Of a stretch of DNA of 64,000 nt, positions 13,701-25,132 are shown in pieces. The notes under the pieces were generated by a model. That model did no database searches, was not told the DNA's origin, and saw nothing but the letters and a program-made list of their open reading frames with translations. How positions within the stretch are numbered: position 1 is the first letter of the stretch; every line of letters begins with the position of its first letter. The translations under genes were made by a program, and so were the position numbers. Source of the DNA: Epiperipatus broadwayi (taxonomy: Eukaryota > Onychophora > Udeonychophora > Euonychophora > Peripatidae); NCBI GenBank assembly GCA_028023455.1, contig JAQFVV010012397.1:4422888-4486887 (forward strand), in the 5' to 3' direction.

Positions 13701-15290
13701 ACATCTAATATAAATATATTTCAAATATTGTGTTTTTTAATGCAGTATAATCAACAATGATGATTTATTTAAATTTCAACTTTATTTTTGAAATTGGTTT
13801 TATGTAGATCGGCATTATACTAATGATTATAAATTTTAAAATGGTTTGTAACATTTTAAATAGTTTAACAAACAACTTAAGATGATTTTTTTACTTGTAG
13901 AATTAATTCTTTTTAATTGGAAATCAATCGTAATATTTTAAATATTATTAAGTTGTATTTATTATAAAACAAATAATAGAACTAATTAAAAATTTGACCA
14001 ATTGGTTCTCAAAGTTGAAGGTTTTGCCACAATAAAAATTTAATGGCTAAATAGACTTCAAATAAATATACTTTGTTTGGAAAAAATAAAAAAAAACTTT
14101 GATGATTGATAGAAGATTTGTGGACAGGAATACTATATTAAAATACCAAAACAAGGCACTGATAAATGAACATTAGTTGAAAAAAATTAAGACGTGAAGG
14201 AGAATTGAACTATTTTATTAAAAAAATTAAAATTTGAAAAAAATATTAAAATTGCTTATTACAAATTAAAAATTAAAAAGAAGTATATTGTGATGCAGTT
14301 TTCATAAAGTCATACATTGAATTTCAGAAGAAAAAAAATCAGAAAAAGGAATAGGAAATGATAATGCGATACTTGCATTTTTTAAAAAAATTTCCTTGAT
14401 CATTGATGAAAATATAAAGCTACAATAGTAAAAATTGTTTATGCTCAGTTTGATTAAAATGCTTCAAGCTTAACATTAATAATCATTAAAAGTTATAATG
14501 GATCATTTACTCATCCATTTAAAATACAAAATATTTTCCAGCCTATCATTATACCTGCTTTAGTAAGAGTTTTCGATTATGGAATTCAAATTCCATGAAC
14601 TATGGCTCAATTCCATCATTCTTGGTGTTTCAACTTCATATAAACTTTCAAGTGGTAAATCATTTAATGATATTTATTTATAGATTGAAGAACTAGTGTT
14701 AAATTAAAACGTAAAGTTGAAGTGTAGACTAGAGATGAAATTATGTGCATAAAACATTTATAATAACTTAACTATGCTGGGAAAACAATTTTACCACGAT
14801 AAAAAAAAAAGAAACTAAGCTCAGTGGATAAAAAAAATATGGAAGGAGATGATCAAAGATGAGAATATAAAAGTTTTTTTGTTATAATTATTTTAAATAA
14901 AGTTAAATAGATAAAAAATTATTTGATGGTAATTCAATACAGAGCATAGTTCACTATGAAGGAAAGATTAAAATGACTACAAGTTTATTAAACAAAGTCA
15001 AATTTGTGAAAAAAAAAAGCAGAAAACAAATACATAAAAGATGATTGATATTTAAATTGATAGATTTATATATTCCACTTACATGATAAAGCAACACATG
15101 AATCTTTTTTATTTATTGCAAAGTTGTTGTTGATGATAAACTATGCCTTTTTAAATTTTCTTTTTCAATTGTTGCACTCAGTGCAACTACTTTAATGTTA
15201 AATGGACTGAAGTTGTGACCAGAATCAATATCATGTTCCAGGAACACTGACTTTATATTGAGGTCTTTTTTTACCTATTATATATATATA
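10742..15290. other. AT-rich noncoding DNA, no gene recognised
   Basis: About 4.5 kb without a recognisable exon, RNA gene or bounded element. Frames of up to about 88 codons occur but carry no motif and match base composition. T runs occur near 12376-12386 and 13473-13487. Confidence 0.6.
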
Positions 15291-15628
15291 ATCAAGTCAC
15301 ATGTCACATGACCTAGATAGCTTTTATTTAATAAACATGTAATATGCCTAAACAAGCTTATTTTTATGATAAATGCTACAAAAGTAAGCGAAGCATTCAA
15401 ATCATTTTTATCTAGAATTGGTTCCATCCCCAGACCGGTTTTGAGGTATGGCACTGAAGAAAGCCACTCAAAACTGGTCTGGAGATGGAGACAATCCTAG
15501 ATAAAAATGATTTAAATGCTTACTCTTGTAGCATTTATCATAAAAAAAAGCTTGTTTAGAGCTATTGCTATTTATATTACATATCTATTAAATGTAAGCT
15601 ATATAGGTCATGTGACATATGACTTGAT
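15291..15628. mobile_element. foldback (MITE-like) element, ~160-bp arms
   Basis: The left end ATCAAGTCACATGTCACATG (from 15291) is the reverse complement of the right end CATGTGACATATGACTTGAT (to 15628). The arms run inwards through AACAAGCTT, ATGATAAATGCTACA, ATCATTTTTATCTAG and CCAGACCGGTTTTGAG (to about 15447), answered by CTCAAAACTGGTCTGG (from 15467). The loop is about 20 bp. No reading frame is retained. It fits a nonautonomous DNA transposon with very long inverted ends. Confidence 0.75.
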
Positions 15629-15850
15629 TGTATTACTATTATTATTTTGCTGTGGGGGCTTTGTCTAAATTAAAATATTAAGCCCATTAATATATGGCAT
15701 ATCTGAATTAAGTTCAGATCCATATGATTATTTTAGATAGAAAGCTGACTTTAAAGACTTGTAGATGTATAAAATTTCAGATCTTCTTAAGAGTTAACTT
15801 TTAGATAAATGCTTAGCTAAGTTGGTTTTTTAAATTTGGTGTCTTAGCTC

Positions 15851-15985
15851 CTCACTGAAGGGAGCCATAGCTTGATACTGGTCTGGGGAGGGAGACAATC
15901 CTAGATAAAGATGATTTAAATGCTTACTGTCGTAGCATTTATCATAAAAATAAGAAATAAGCTTGTTTAGAGCTAGTACCATGCT
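15851..15985 (+). repeat. second, diverged copy of the right arm of the 15.3-kb foldback
   Basis: This tracks the right arm of the preceding element in the same orientation, about 390 bp downstream. Shared segments are ACTGGTCTGG, GAGACAATCCTAGATAAA, ATGATTTAAATGCTTACT, GTAGCATTTATCATAAAA and GCTTGTTTAGAGCTA. It lacks the matching left arm. It may be a truncated insertion of the same family or part of a local duplication. Confidence 0.7.
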
Positions 15986-17229
15986 CTTTATAATATATAT
16001 ATATATATATATTAAAGCAGTTGGATCTGAGTTCGATCCTAGCTTCATGACATCTAGCCATAAGCCCAATTCAAACCCTAGTACTAACCTTAAATTTCCA
16101 ATGCAATGGGGCTTTATACATTCAATCCATGCTAATTTCCATAAAGAAAAACTATTACATAAATGTGTGTTAAAATTAATTCATTTGAGTTTAAATTAAT
16201 CAATGCTATTAATAAATTCATGATAAAATTATTAATGAATTTATATATATTACAACTGCATGGATTGTGCGTATATATTCATAAATATTTAAATATATAT
16301 AATTGTTCGAAAGTTTCATTGCGTCGAGAATGTTTTGATTTTACTTTAAATAATTTATTAAATTTTTAGTGATTAAAAGCTACATTCTTTTGATAAGCTT
16401 TCAGATTCTCCCATTCCAAAACAATGGGTAAAGTTTTATTAATTAAAAAAAAAGATAAGTATTTAAAATGTAAGGATTTTCTAATTAAAATCATTTTTCT
16501 GATTTTAAGAATTCATTTTCTAATTAGAAAATAAATTCAAGTTAATGAGTTTGAAAGCCTTATCGAAGGAATGTATCTAAAAACAACTAGAAAATTTTGT
16601 AACATTGATAATGAAAGAAGTGCTAGCCCGAAGGCATCAGATACAGTATAAATAGCTCTGAAAAGTTTGGAGAAGTGAGAAGCCATCTTATTGTAGAGAA
16701 GTGCCAGTAAATTCGTGCATCTTAAAATCATGAATTCAAATAGTGTTCCTAGCATGGTGAGTGGCTAAAATGTCAGGAATCTGGCTACGGTTCCTGAAGT
16801 CCCCTGAAAATCTTCAATGAAGCTGCTAAATCCTTTCCAAACCAATCATGCTGCAAACATCATGAAAAATCAATAAAATGCTGTTCAAGTAATCGACCAA
16901 ATGCATGCCTACATTTTACCAACCTGGATGTGTAAACTGAGAAACCAGCCCTGGAAGAAATGGTAATATATTTCCATAATGAACCGTAACTTTTTGGCCA
17001 GTTTTGAACTTTACTTTACATTTCCTTTAAGAGCTCTTATCATTCTTTAATGCAAATCTGTACAAAACTTTCTTTTATTTATGCTTTTTAAATATATAGT
17101 AATTGTCTCAACCTCTAGTCTTTAAATTTAACTTCCCTTTCTTACGATGGCGGTTCATTTACTATATTATATACATTTATTGTGTGATTTTTTAAATGTC
17201 ATTTATTTTTAATTATATGCCAATAATAC
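15986..17229. other. noncoding DNA, slightly less AT-rich, unassigned
   Basis: Begins with a (TA)n tract at about 15991-16011. From about 16550 the base composition is less extreme, and a minus-strand frame (16537-16755, 72 codons) is open, but I recognise no domain in it. An ACGATGGCGGTT motif near 17145 resembles a YY1/Pho-type site. Nothing firm is supported. Confidence 0.4.
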
Positions 17230-17349
17230 TTTGACTCGATGAGCCCCTTTGTTCCATTTGCTTTGTGCAAATAATATAATATTAATTCTGATAGTAATTC
17301 TTGCCCATTAGAACTAGATTTATACAGTTCTATCAATCATCGAGTCAAA
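17230..17349. mobile_element. 120-bp element with 13-bp perfect terminal inverted repeats
   Basis: TTTGACTCGATGA at 17230-17242 is the exact reverse complement of TCATCGAGTCAAA at 17337-17349. The interior is short and noncoding. The size and perfect ends suggest a tiny MITE, but I could not find a convincing target duplication. Confidence 0.5.
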
Positions 17350-17568
17350 AGAAATTATTAAATGTTTACTATATTTATAATTGGCTAATAATAAATTATT
17401 AGCTCCATTTCTAATCTATGCACCAGCTATTTTCTCGTGTTCACCAATATTTAGTTATTTATATATAATATTAAAATGTTTTTGCAAAGGGTCGATAAAG
17501 GAATCCACTAAATATATTCTAATTCAAATTTCTGTTACTGTCTATTAAGATTCAAGGAGGGAACAATG

Positions 17569-18136
17569 TTTGGGGCATAACTAATATAATTTTATAAATG
17601 CTTTAAATAATTTTAGTTAAAAGCTCATTTGACTTTAATTAATTTGATCAAGTCATCACGTAGAGCATTCTATAATAAATTGGATTTTATTATTCAAACG
17701 GTGATTATTAAGTTATCATCTTTGAATGTTGCTGATGTAGGGCAATATTTTCACTCCGTAGGCTTGTCAGTGGTAATATTACTGTTGTTTTAATTATAGA
17801 GGAAGAAAGCACTTCCTCCCCCACTCATGTTAAATCTGGAACACCAAAGGTTCATAGTTATAACTTGGCCTGGCTTTTCCCGTGTTCAACATCTACTTAA
17901 AGGGCAGTAAGACTTGTGTTACACAAGCCGCCATATTACTTAAACCACCAACCAGCGATTATCTTTCCTTTTCATTTATAGTTCATAATTCATCAGCACC
18001 ATTACCTCTCTGTTCCAGTAAATCCCACTCTTATGCTCGTCATTCATGATGAAGTGATTTCAATTAAAGTCGAACAAATTCTCAGTTATCTCAAATTAAA
18101 TAAGTTCTCTAATAAAGGTTAAAGTTATGCCCTAAA
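17569..18136. mobile_element. possible ~570-bp element with 14-bp imperfect inverted ends
   Basis: TTTGGGGCATAACT near 17569 is matched in reverse complement by AGTTATGCCCTAAA near 18123 (one mismatch). The enclosed segment is less AT-rich than its surroundings and includes ACAAGCCGCCATATT, a YY1-like motif, near 17922-17936. No reading frame is recognised. The ends could be coincidental. Confidence 0.3.
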
Positions 18137-19390
18137 TACGTATCTTGTTTTTCATGAATGGATTTGTGAATGTGAAAATAAATCTCACATTCTTTATAAA
18201 ATAAGAATCATAATTTCCATCACCAGTGAATAATACCTTTATCTGCCTTTATTTTCTTGTTGGGGGCATAGACAGATAGTTCCATAATATTGCATAATAC
18301 TCATTGGCATATAATAGGAACTGCCATCCTTATTATAATTAAAAACCCTGTTTAAGGCTAGAGGTGATCAATATAATCATTATTTAAAATTGAACAAAAC
18401 TATTACTAGTATTATTAAATATTTTATTAACCCACTTGGTTTCTTAAGTCTTTTATTCAATAATTATTTAATGTTAAGGCTTGCTGTCTGTGTTGGCAAC
18501 CCGAACATATACATATGACTCGATTTAAAATTATCTTTAGTCAGTTTATTATCCAATATTAATGTCAGTTCAGGGATCTCTAATCATCACCAACCATTGA
18601 GCTAGTTCCTTGTCACACAGCACTGTGCCTTTGATTTAGATCATCCATTAATCTGAACTGGTGAGTTGGGTTTGAATTCAGTTTGGTTCGGCTGAGTTTG
18701 TATCCGACTTGCAGTTTAGGTGGTGGATGTTTTTTGACCGGTACAATATATATATATATATTGTGCTAACCTAGTGGCACTATTGGCACAGGATTCCTTG
18801 CAATAAATTGCATTGCAAGTGTGTCCATGGCAATTGATTTTGTAAATAATCTGCAAGGTTTAGTCTGGAGCCAACATGCCTTTAGTATTGTTTAATAACT
18901 GATTTAGATTAGGAGGGGTTCCAAAGCTAACATTAAATGATTTGGAGCAAATCTTTAATTTTTGTGACACACTGAGTATAAATGGAAGGCTGATCCATGT
19001 ATTTAACCCAAGCGGATTCAAATAATGATTGTTATTTGATTACATGCTGCAGAAAGGAGTTTGCTATTAACTGAAAGGAGACCCTTTGATTTCTCTTGGA
19101 GGCCTTAAAGGAACTGAGCAGGGCAAATTCCTAATGTCCACTCCATATGTTCTTGTTATTGCAGCTGTTATTACTATGTTATTATTCATATAGTATACGA
19201 ACATGGATGGGCTGCTCACCAACACGCATTAGTCAGCGTGGTGAGTTTATTGGCTTTTTACCTCCGAGTTTAAGATTAAGAAACACCATGGTCTTTCTTC
19301 TCAGTGCCTGATAAGGCAGAATGAATGTTTGTGTAAATGATAAATATTTTTCCAATACATATATACAGTTATGACAGACAAAAATAAAGC
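18137..19390. other. noncoding DNA upstream of the LINE; possible LINE-derived leader
   Basis: Contains an AT-cored palindrome (18744-18769, ACA(AT)nTGT type) and an ordinary mixed-composition stretch. Near 19206-19310, GCTCACCAACACGCATTAG, CAGCGTGGTGA and TCTTTCTTCTCAGTGCCTGA resemble, from memory only, a sequence often found next to arthropod RTE-type LINEs. It may be 5' untranslated sequence of the following LINE or an older element end. Confidence 0.35.
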
Positions 19391-22306
19391 ATGACCTTAT
19401 TCCCAGGAGGCTGTAAAGTCACTAACCAAGGCAGCGGTTGGTGGCCGAAGGCGGAGGGTGCTAAGAATCCCCTGATTGCAGACCCAGGCTGCCATTTGAT
19501 GACAACTTTTTATTTAGGTACTTACAACCGCAGATCACTTTCAAGTGAAGGAAGATTGCAAGAATTAGAAGAACTGTCTTATATTAAATGGGACATTATA
19601 GGACTTTGTGAAGTTAGAAGAAAAGGAGAAGAAACAATTGATTTAAAAAGTGGACATATACCCTATTATAAAGGCACAAATATTGGAAATACAAGTGCAG
19701 TAGGATTCATTATAAATAAAAAGTGGAAGAACAATATTGTGGAGATTGATGGTGTATCGGACAGAGTGGCAAGATTAGTTATACAACTTAATAGCAGATA
19801 CCAAATGCAGATAATTCAGGTTTATGCCCCAACAAGTTCTCATAGTAATGAAGTAGTAGAAGATTTTTATATGGATGTACAAAAGGCTTTTGATCAGAGT
19901 AAACAACATTTTAAAATTGTTATGGGAGACTTTAATGCTAGAATTGGTAGACAAATGTAAGATGAAATTGCTGTAGGTAATTTTGGTTATGGTAATAGAA
20001 ATGAGAGAGGACATAGACTTGTGGAGTTTGCAGAAAAAGAAAAACTTTATATTATGAATTCATTTTTTGAGAAAAATGTTAAAAGGAAATGGACATGGAA
20101 GCATCCAAATGAAGGTACAGCAGAATTGGATTATATTTTGACTAACAGAAAATACATATTTCAAGATTGTAATGTTCTTAATAAATTTAACACAGGAAGT
20201 GATCATCGATTAGTAAGGTGTAAGTTACGTGTTAATGTAAAACTAGAGAGACAAAAATTATTAAGAAAAACAATATTTACAGTTGATATTCCTAATCTTC
20301 AGAAACATTCTAATGAATTTAAATTAGAACTTACAAATAGGTTTCAAGTGTTAGGAGATTTTGAACATGATACAGATTTGAATGAAATTAATATGAAAAT
20401 AACTGATACACTTTTAAAAACTGCAACAAACATAGCTGGTAGAAAAAAGCAGCAATTGACTAATAAAATTTCTACTGGGACTAGAGAATTTATGAAGAAA
20501 AGAAGGAATATGAAGATATACAAAAATGATGTATTAAAAAGAATTGAAAATCTCGAATTTTGTAAAATGGTACGGAAAAGAGTTGAAAATGATATAAGAA
20601 AGAATAACTGTGAAATAGCAAGGAAAGCTGTAGAAGAAAATAAAAGTCTCAAAAATGTTAAACAACATTTTGGTATTGGTAGGAAATTTATATCTGCAAT
20701 AAGAAAAAAAGATGGAATTATTACTAAAAAGAGAGACGACATCATGAAATTGGTAGAAGATTTTTATCAAGAATTATATAGTAATAAAGAACAAGTACCT
20801 CCTATATCTATTACATCTTCCGAATTGCCCAGAATCTTAAATGAAGAAGTGAGACATGCAATTAAGTGTATGAAGAAAGGAAAGGCTCCAGGAAATGATG
20901 GAATTATAATTGATATATTAAAAGAAGCAGGTGAAGAAATAGAAACAATTTTAGCAAAGTTATATACCAAATGTCTAAATGATAAAGATGTACCGGAAGA
21001 TTGGAAGAATGCAGTAATAATATTAATATTTAAAAAAGGTGATAAAGAAGATATTAGAAATTACAGACCTATCAGCCTTTTATCAGTTTTATATAAAATT
21101 TTTACCAAGATAATTACAACTCGTCTTCAGAGAACTTTGGATTTCCACCAACCAAGAGAACAAGCTGGATTTAAAAGTGGTTTTAGTACAATAGATCATA
21201 TCCAGGTATTGAAAGAAGTCATAGAAAGGACAAACGAATATGAGTTGTCTTTATGTTTTGGATTTATAGATTATGAAAAGGCATTTGATTCTATACATAT
21301 TTCTTCAGTGATTAAATCATTGGATCATCAAGGTATAGATCCAGGATATTGTCATATTTTAAAGAATATTTATAAAAATGCAACAGCAACAATTAGATTA
21401 CATAATGATACTGGAAAAATAAACATTGAGAAAGGTGTAAGACAAGGTGACTCCATATCTCCAAAACTCTTTACAGCAGTGCTGCAAGAAGTATTTTGTG
21501 GATTAAAATGGGAAACTAAAGGAGTGAAAGTAAATGGAGAGTATTTAAGTCATTTAGATTTCGCAGATGATGTAGTTGTTTTTGCAAATAATGCTTCAGA
21601 GCTGCAGGAAATGTTGTAGGAGTTAACAGATGAAAGTAGAAAAGTAGGACTAAAGATAAATGTTAAAAAGACTAAAGTAATGTTTAATCGATTTGCTCAA
21701 AATATGAAAATAAAGATTGATTATGAAGAATTAGAAGAAGTTAACAGTTACAAATACCTTGGTCAGATTATTAATACAGATGGAAACATAATGGAGGAAA
21801 TTAATCATAGAATTAAACTTGGTTGGAGTGCTTTTGGTAGAAATAACTTGATACTAAAAGGAAATATGCCTATGTGTTTGAAAAGGATGGTTTTTAACAA
21901 ATGTGTTTTACCAGTTCTTACTTATGGATCTGAGACTTGGACACTTAATAGAAGAGCAATACAGAGAAGTATGGAGAGGTGTATGTTGGGAGTAACAAGA
22001 AGAGATCGAAAACGCAATGTATGGGTAAGACAACAAACAGGTGTTACTGACCTTATTGAAAAAAATAAAAGATTGAAATGGAGTTGGGCTGGACATATTG
22101 CTAAAAGAGATGATAATAGATGGACAATTGAAATTTTAAACTGGATTCCAAGAGATTGTAAAAGACCCAGAAAGAGGCCACATGTGAGATGGATGGATGA
22201 AATAAGAAAATGTGCAGGAGTGTTGTGGAGAAGAGAAGCTAAAGATCGGAGAAGATGGATTAAACTTGGAGAGACCTTCATCCTGCAGTGGATTGTTAAT
22301 GGTTGA
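19391..22306 (+). pseudogene. RTE-clade LINE: endonuclease-reverse transcriptase ORF with two nonsense codons
   Basis: One continuous frame of 971 codons plus TGA encodes the single polyprotein of an RTE-type non-LTR retrotransposon. It is broken only by TAA at codon 190 (19958) and TAG at codon 743 (21617); there are no frameshifts. The APE-like endonuclease at about codons 37-195 shows TYNRRSL, DIIGLCEVRRKGE, VYAPT and MGDFNARIG (codon 178). The reverse transcriptase at about codons 490-760 shows KGKAPGNDGI, NYRPISLLSVLYKIF, EQAGF, FIDYEKAFDS (catalytic Asp about codon 627), GVRQGDSISP and FADD (codon 724). The C-terminal part has YKYLGQII, LTYGSETWTL and a W-rich WAGHIAKRDDNRWT tail region. 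The catalytic Asp residues are intact, so the copy is recent but not translatable as one protein. ATG 19391 is the first in-frame start; the domain itself begins near 19500. The family nicks target DNA and primes cDNA synthesis there. Confidence 0.95.
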
Positions 22307-22330
22307 TGATGATAATGATGATGATTTGAT
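22304..22330 (+). repeat. (GAT)n 3' tail of the RTE LINE
   Basis: Directly overlapping the LINE stop codon is a short TGATGATGATAATGATGAT run. RTE-clade elements typically end in a short simple-repeat tail, not poly(A), so this probably marks the element's 3' end. Confidence 0.75.
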
Positions 22331-23570
22331 TACATTCATGTAATTTTGTTAAATTTTACATTATAATTTTTTGTAAAGAATATTAGAAAATAAAAAGAAT
22401 GAATTTATTTTCTGATTATTTAAAAAAAACAACAACTAAAAATGTGCTGGGAAAAAAAAAGATTAAAAGATAATAATATGGAATGTGAAAAAAATAAAAC
22501 AAAAAAACTTATTTAAAAAAGACTTTATTTTCAATAACACCTATTTACTCACAGTTTTTTTAAAATATTAATAATGATTATAAAAACAAATACGGTTTAA
22601 GTTCATATTAATACTTACAAAGAGATTGAATTACAATTATTATTTATTAAGAAAAATACAATAGTTACATTGCATTAATCCTAAATTATATCCGTATAAA
22701 GATTGCATACAATTTTTTTTATGGCGTATTATGCAGCTTTAAAATTGATGGAATGCTATATTATGGCCAGGGTGCTTCTAAAAAGAAATTTATGGAATAT
22801 ATATAATAACTATTAAATCTTTTATTATCAAAAAAAAAAATAGGAATGTATTCACATTTTCTAAGAGTATAAAAAAATACTGATGCTGTAATTAGCCAAT
22901 TACGGATCTGGTATTGGGAACTTGAAGTTAGCATTGATAATCATTCTTTTAATCAATCTTTCACTTTCTCAAACCATTATAGTAAAATATATTTCTTATT
23001 GTGGTATGTGTTTTGTATTTAAATAGAGTATGAAATCAGTACATTAATTCTCAATAGAGATATCTTCAATGAACATTTCTAAATTTGTAGACGATGTGGT
23101 AATGTGACTTAGAAGTGTTACCATGTAACTTAGCCACCATTATATTATTTCATTATCAAACACACTGATGTGATTAATTATTTTGTGACAAACATTGTAG
23201 CAATACTAAACATGATAAACTACTCAACAATTAATTATGATATAAATATCATTAAACACAAAAGTCTATTCTGTAAAAAAACATAGTACAAAAAGTCTAT
23301 AAAGAACATATTATATATCTGGTAGACAAATATTGTTAATCTATAAAATGAGCTGCAATTATGTTATTTATGAGATGAATAATATCTAAATTAAACTTGC
23401 ACACAGTTGTATATAACACTTTGGTATTTACTATTATTAAAAATTTATAATTTTAAATATATTGCCTCAATAATAATATCAATAAAACTGGCACACTTAT
23501 GATAGAATGAAAATCTTCTGGGTACAAAATAAAAAATGTAATATGAAAATCATAATAAATTAAAATTTCA
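22331..23570. other. AT-rich noncoding DNA, no gene recognised
   Basis: Only short stop-rich frames and A runs (for example 22450-22459 and 22832-22841). No feature supported. Confidence 0.6.
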
Positions 23571-23960
23571 GGTTGCTTTGACAACAGTTTGAAATTGTTG
23601 ATTATTATTGATATTGGGATTGTCTAAGTATTGGTTGGTTTTTAATGGTTACTTACAAATCTATTTAGCCTTGAACATTATTGCAATCATTATTTAAGTA
23701 TTACTTTGGGTGCAATTTGAAATTTATAACTGCAGTTTGTAATGTTATAATTGACTATTTATTAGTCTGCATTCAGAATAGGTTATATTTATCTGTTTAA
23801 AGTGGTTTATTTAAATTCCTTTGTATCAATAATTTCAATCTCTATGATCAAGTTGTGATCTTTAGTGTCTATATAAGTATATTAGACTATTAATAATTTT
23901 TAAAAGAAGGTTGCCTTGACAATAGTTTGAAATTTTTGATTGTTATTGATAATGGGATTA
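23571..23960 (+). repeat. dispersed ~338-bp-period repeat, locus 1 (about 1.15 units)
   Basis: GGTTGCTTTGACAACAGTTT at 23571 recurs as GGTTGCCTTGACAATAGTTT at 23909, and each is followed by similar TTGAAATTNTTGATTNTTAT sequence. So a unit of about 338 bp is followed by the start of a second one. The interior (TTGGGTGCAATTTGAAATTTATA, AATTGACTATTTATTA, AAGTTGTGATCTTTAGTGTC) reappears reverse-complemented at 34.2-34.7 kb. It is noncoding and the family is unidentified. Confidence 0.75.
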
Positions 23961-25132
23961 CTTCTTATTGTGGTATTAGTTCCATCTTTTCTTTTTGTTT
24001 TAAAATAACTTTCTTTTCAATATCAGGAAACTGATTTCACTTTTAAAGCATTTCTTCTCTTCTATAGCTTCCCTTGCAAATTCACAGTTATAAATTCTTA
24101 TATCATTTTTTCCCCCAGAATATTTCTTATATCATTAACTATTTTTCATACCATTTTCAGAAGTCCTGATATTCAATTCTTCTTAATGGATCTCTTTAAA
24201 ATATATTCATATTCCTTCTTTTTTTCATTCATTATCTTATAACAGTTGAGCATTTGTTGATAAATTGGTGTTATTTTTGTTCTTTTACAAATTATCATTG
24301 TTACAGTTCTTAGTAGATCACTAGTTATTTTTTACTGATGTCAGTCAAGAGAGAAACATTTTTTAAGTCAGTTAATATTTTAAAATGATAAGCAAGTTTT
24401 AATTTAAATCCACTCAAATGTTTCTGAAGATTAGAAATAACAACTATTAATAATGTCTTTTTTAAATTTTCAACTCTCTAGTTTTGCATTATGGTAGGTT
24501 TTACATATAGCCAATTGAGGATCATATTTTTATTAAATTTATTATAAACATTATCATCTTAAAATACATATTTCTGTTAGTTTTATCCAAATCTGCTCAT
24601 CTTTATTTGTATGATTTTATGTTCATTTCTAATTAGTATTTTTTTCAAAAATAGAATTTACAATATACGGTTTTTCTTTTTCTACAGATCTGTCCTTTCT
24701 CTCATTTCTGTCAATCTAACCAAATTTATCTACAGCACTTTCATCTTTCATTCATTTTCCATTAAACTCTCTCTTATCAATTTTAAAATGTAATCAAATA
24801 TTTTTATATATTTATAAAATATTCTATTTGTTTGCAATAAGAACTTTATAGGTGCATAAATCTGAATTATCTACATTTAGTATCTTCAGTCAAGTTGAAT
24901 AGTCTAATTTCAATCTCACAGTGTTGTTTTTTCATTTTTTATTTATACTTAATTCCACTCCATTTTTACTTCCAATATACCCAGCTTTGTAATAAAATAC
25001 ACATCTACTTTTCAATCAATTATCTCTGCACTTTTTCTTCTAACTTTACAGTCTCATAATGTCTGATTTAATATTAGACAGTTCTTCTTGCAATTCATTA
25101 ATTTTTCTTTACTTTAAAATGATCAGCAATTG
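23961..25132. other. AT-rich noncoding DNA, no gene recognised
   Basis: T-rich on the plus strand with short frames only. No domain, RNA gene or bounded element recognised. Confidence 0.55.

Noticed and set aside
16537-16755. 72-codon minus-strand frame as a host exon
   Set aside because: No recognisable domain, no convincing splice sites at its borders, and the length is compatible with chance.
19958-21619. In-frame TAA and TAG in the LINE as evidence for a reassigned genetic code
   Set aside because: Only two such codons occur in 971, in a mobile element, and the other relics also carry TGA, TAA and TAG at random. Ordinary decay explains it.
20344-22339. Several minus-strand frames of 60-130 codons
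   Set aside because: They are shadows of the LINE polyprotein.
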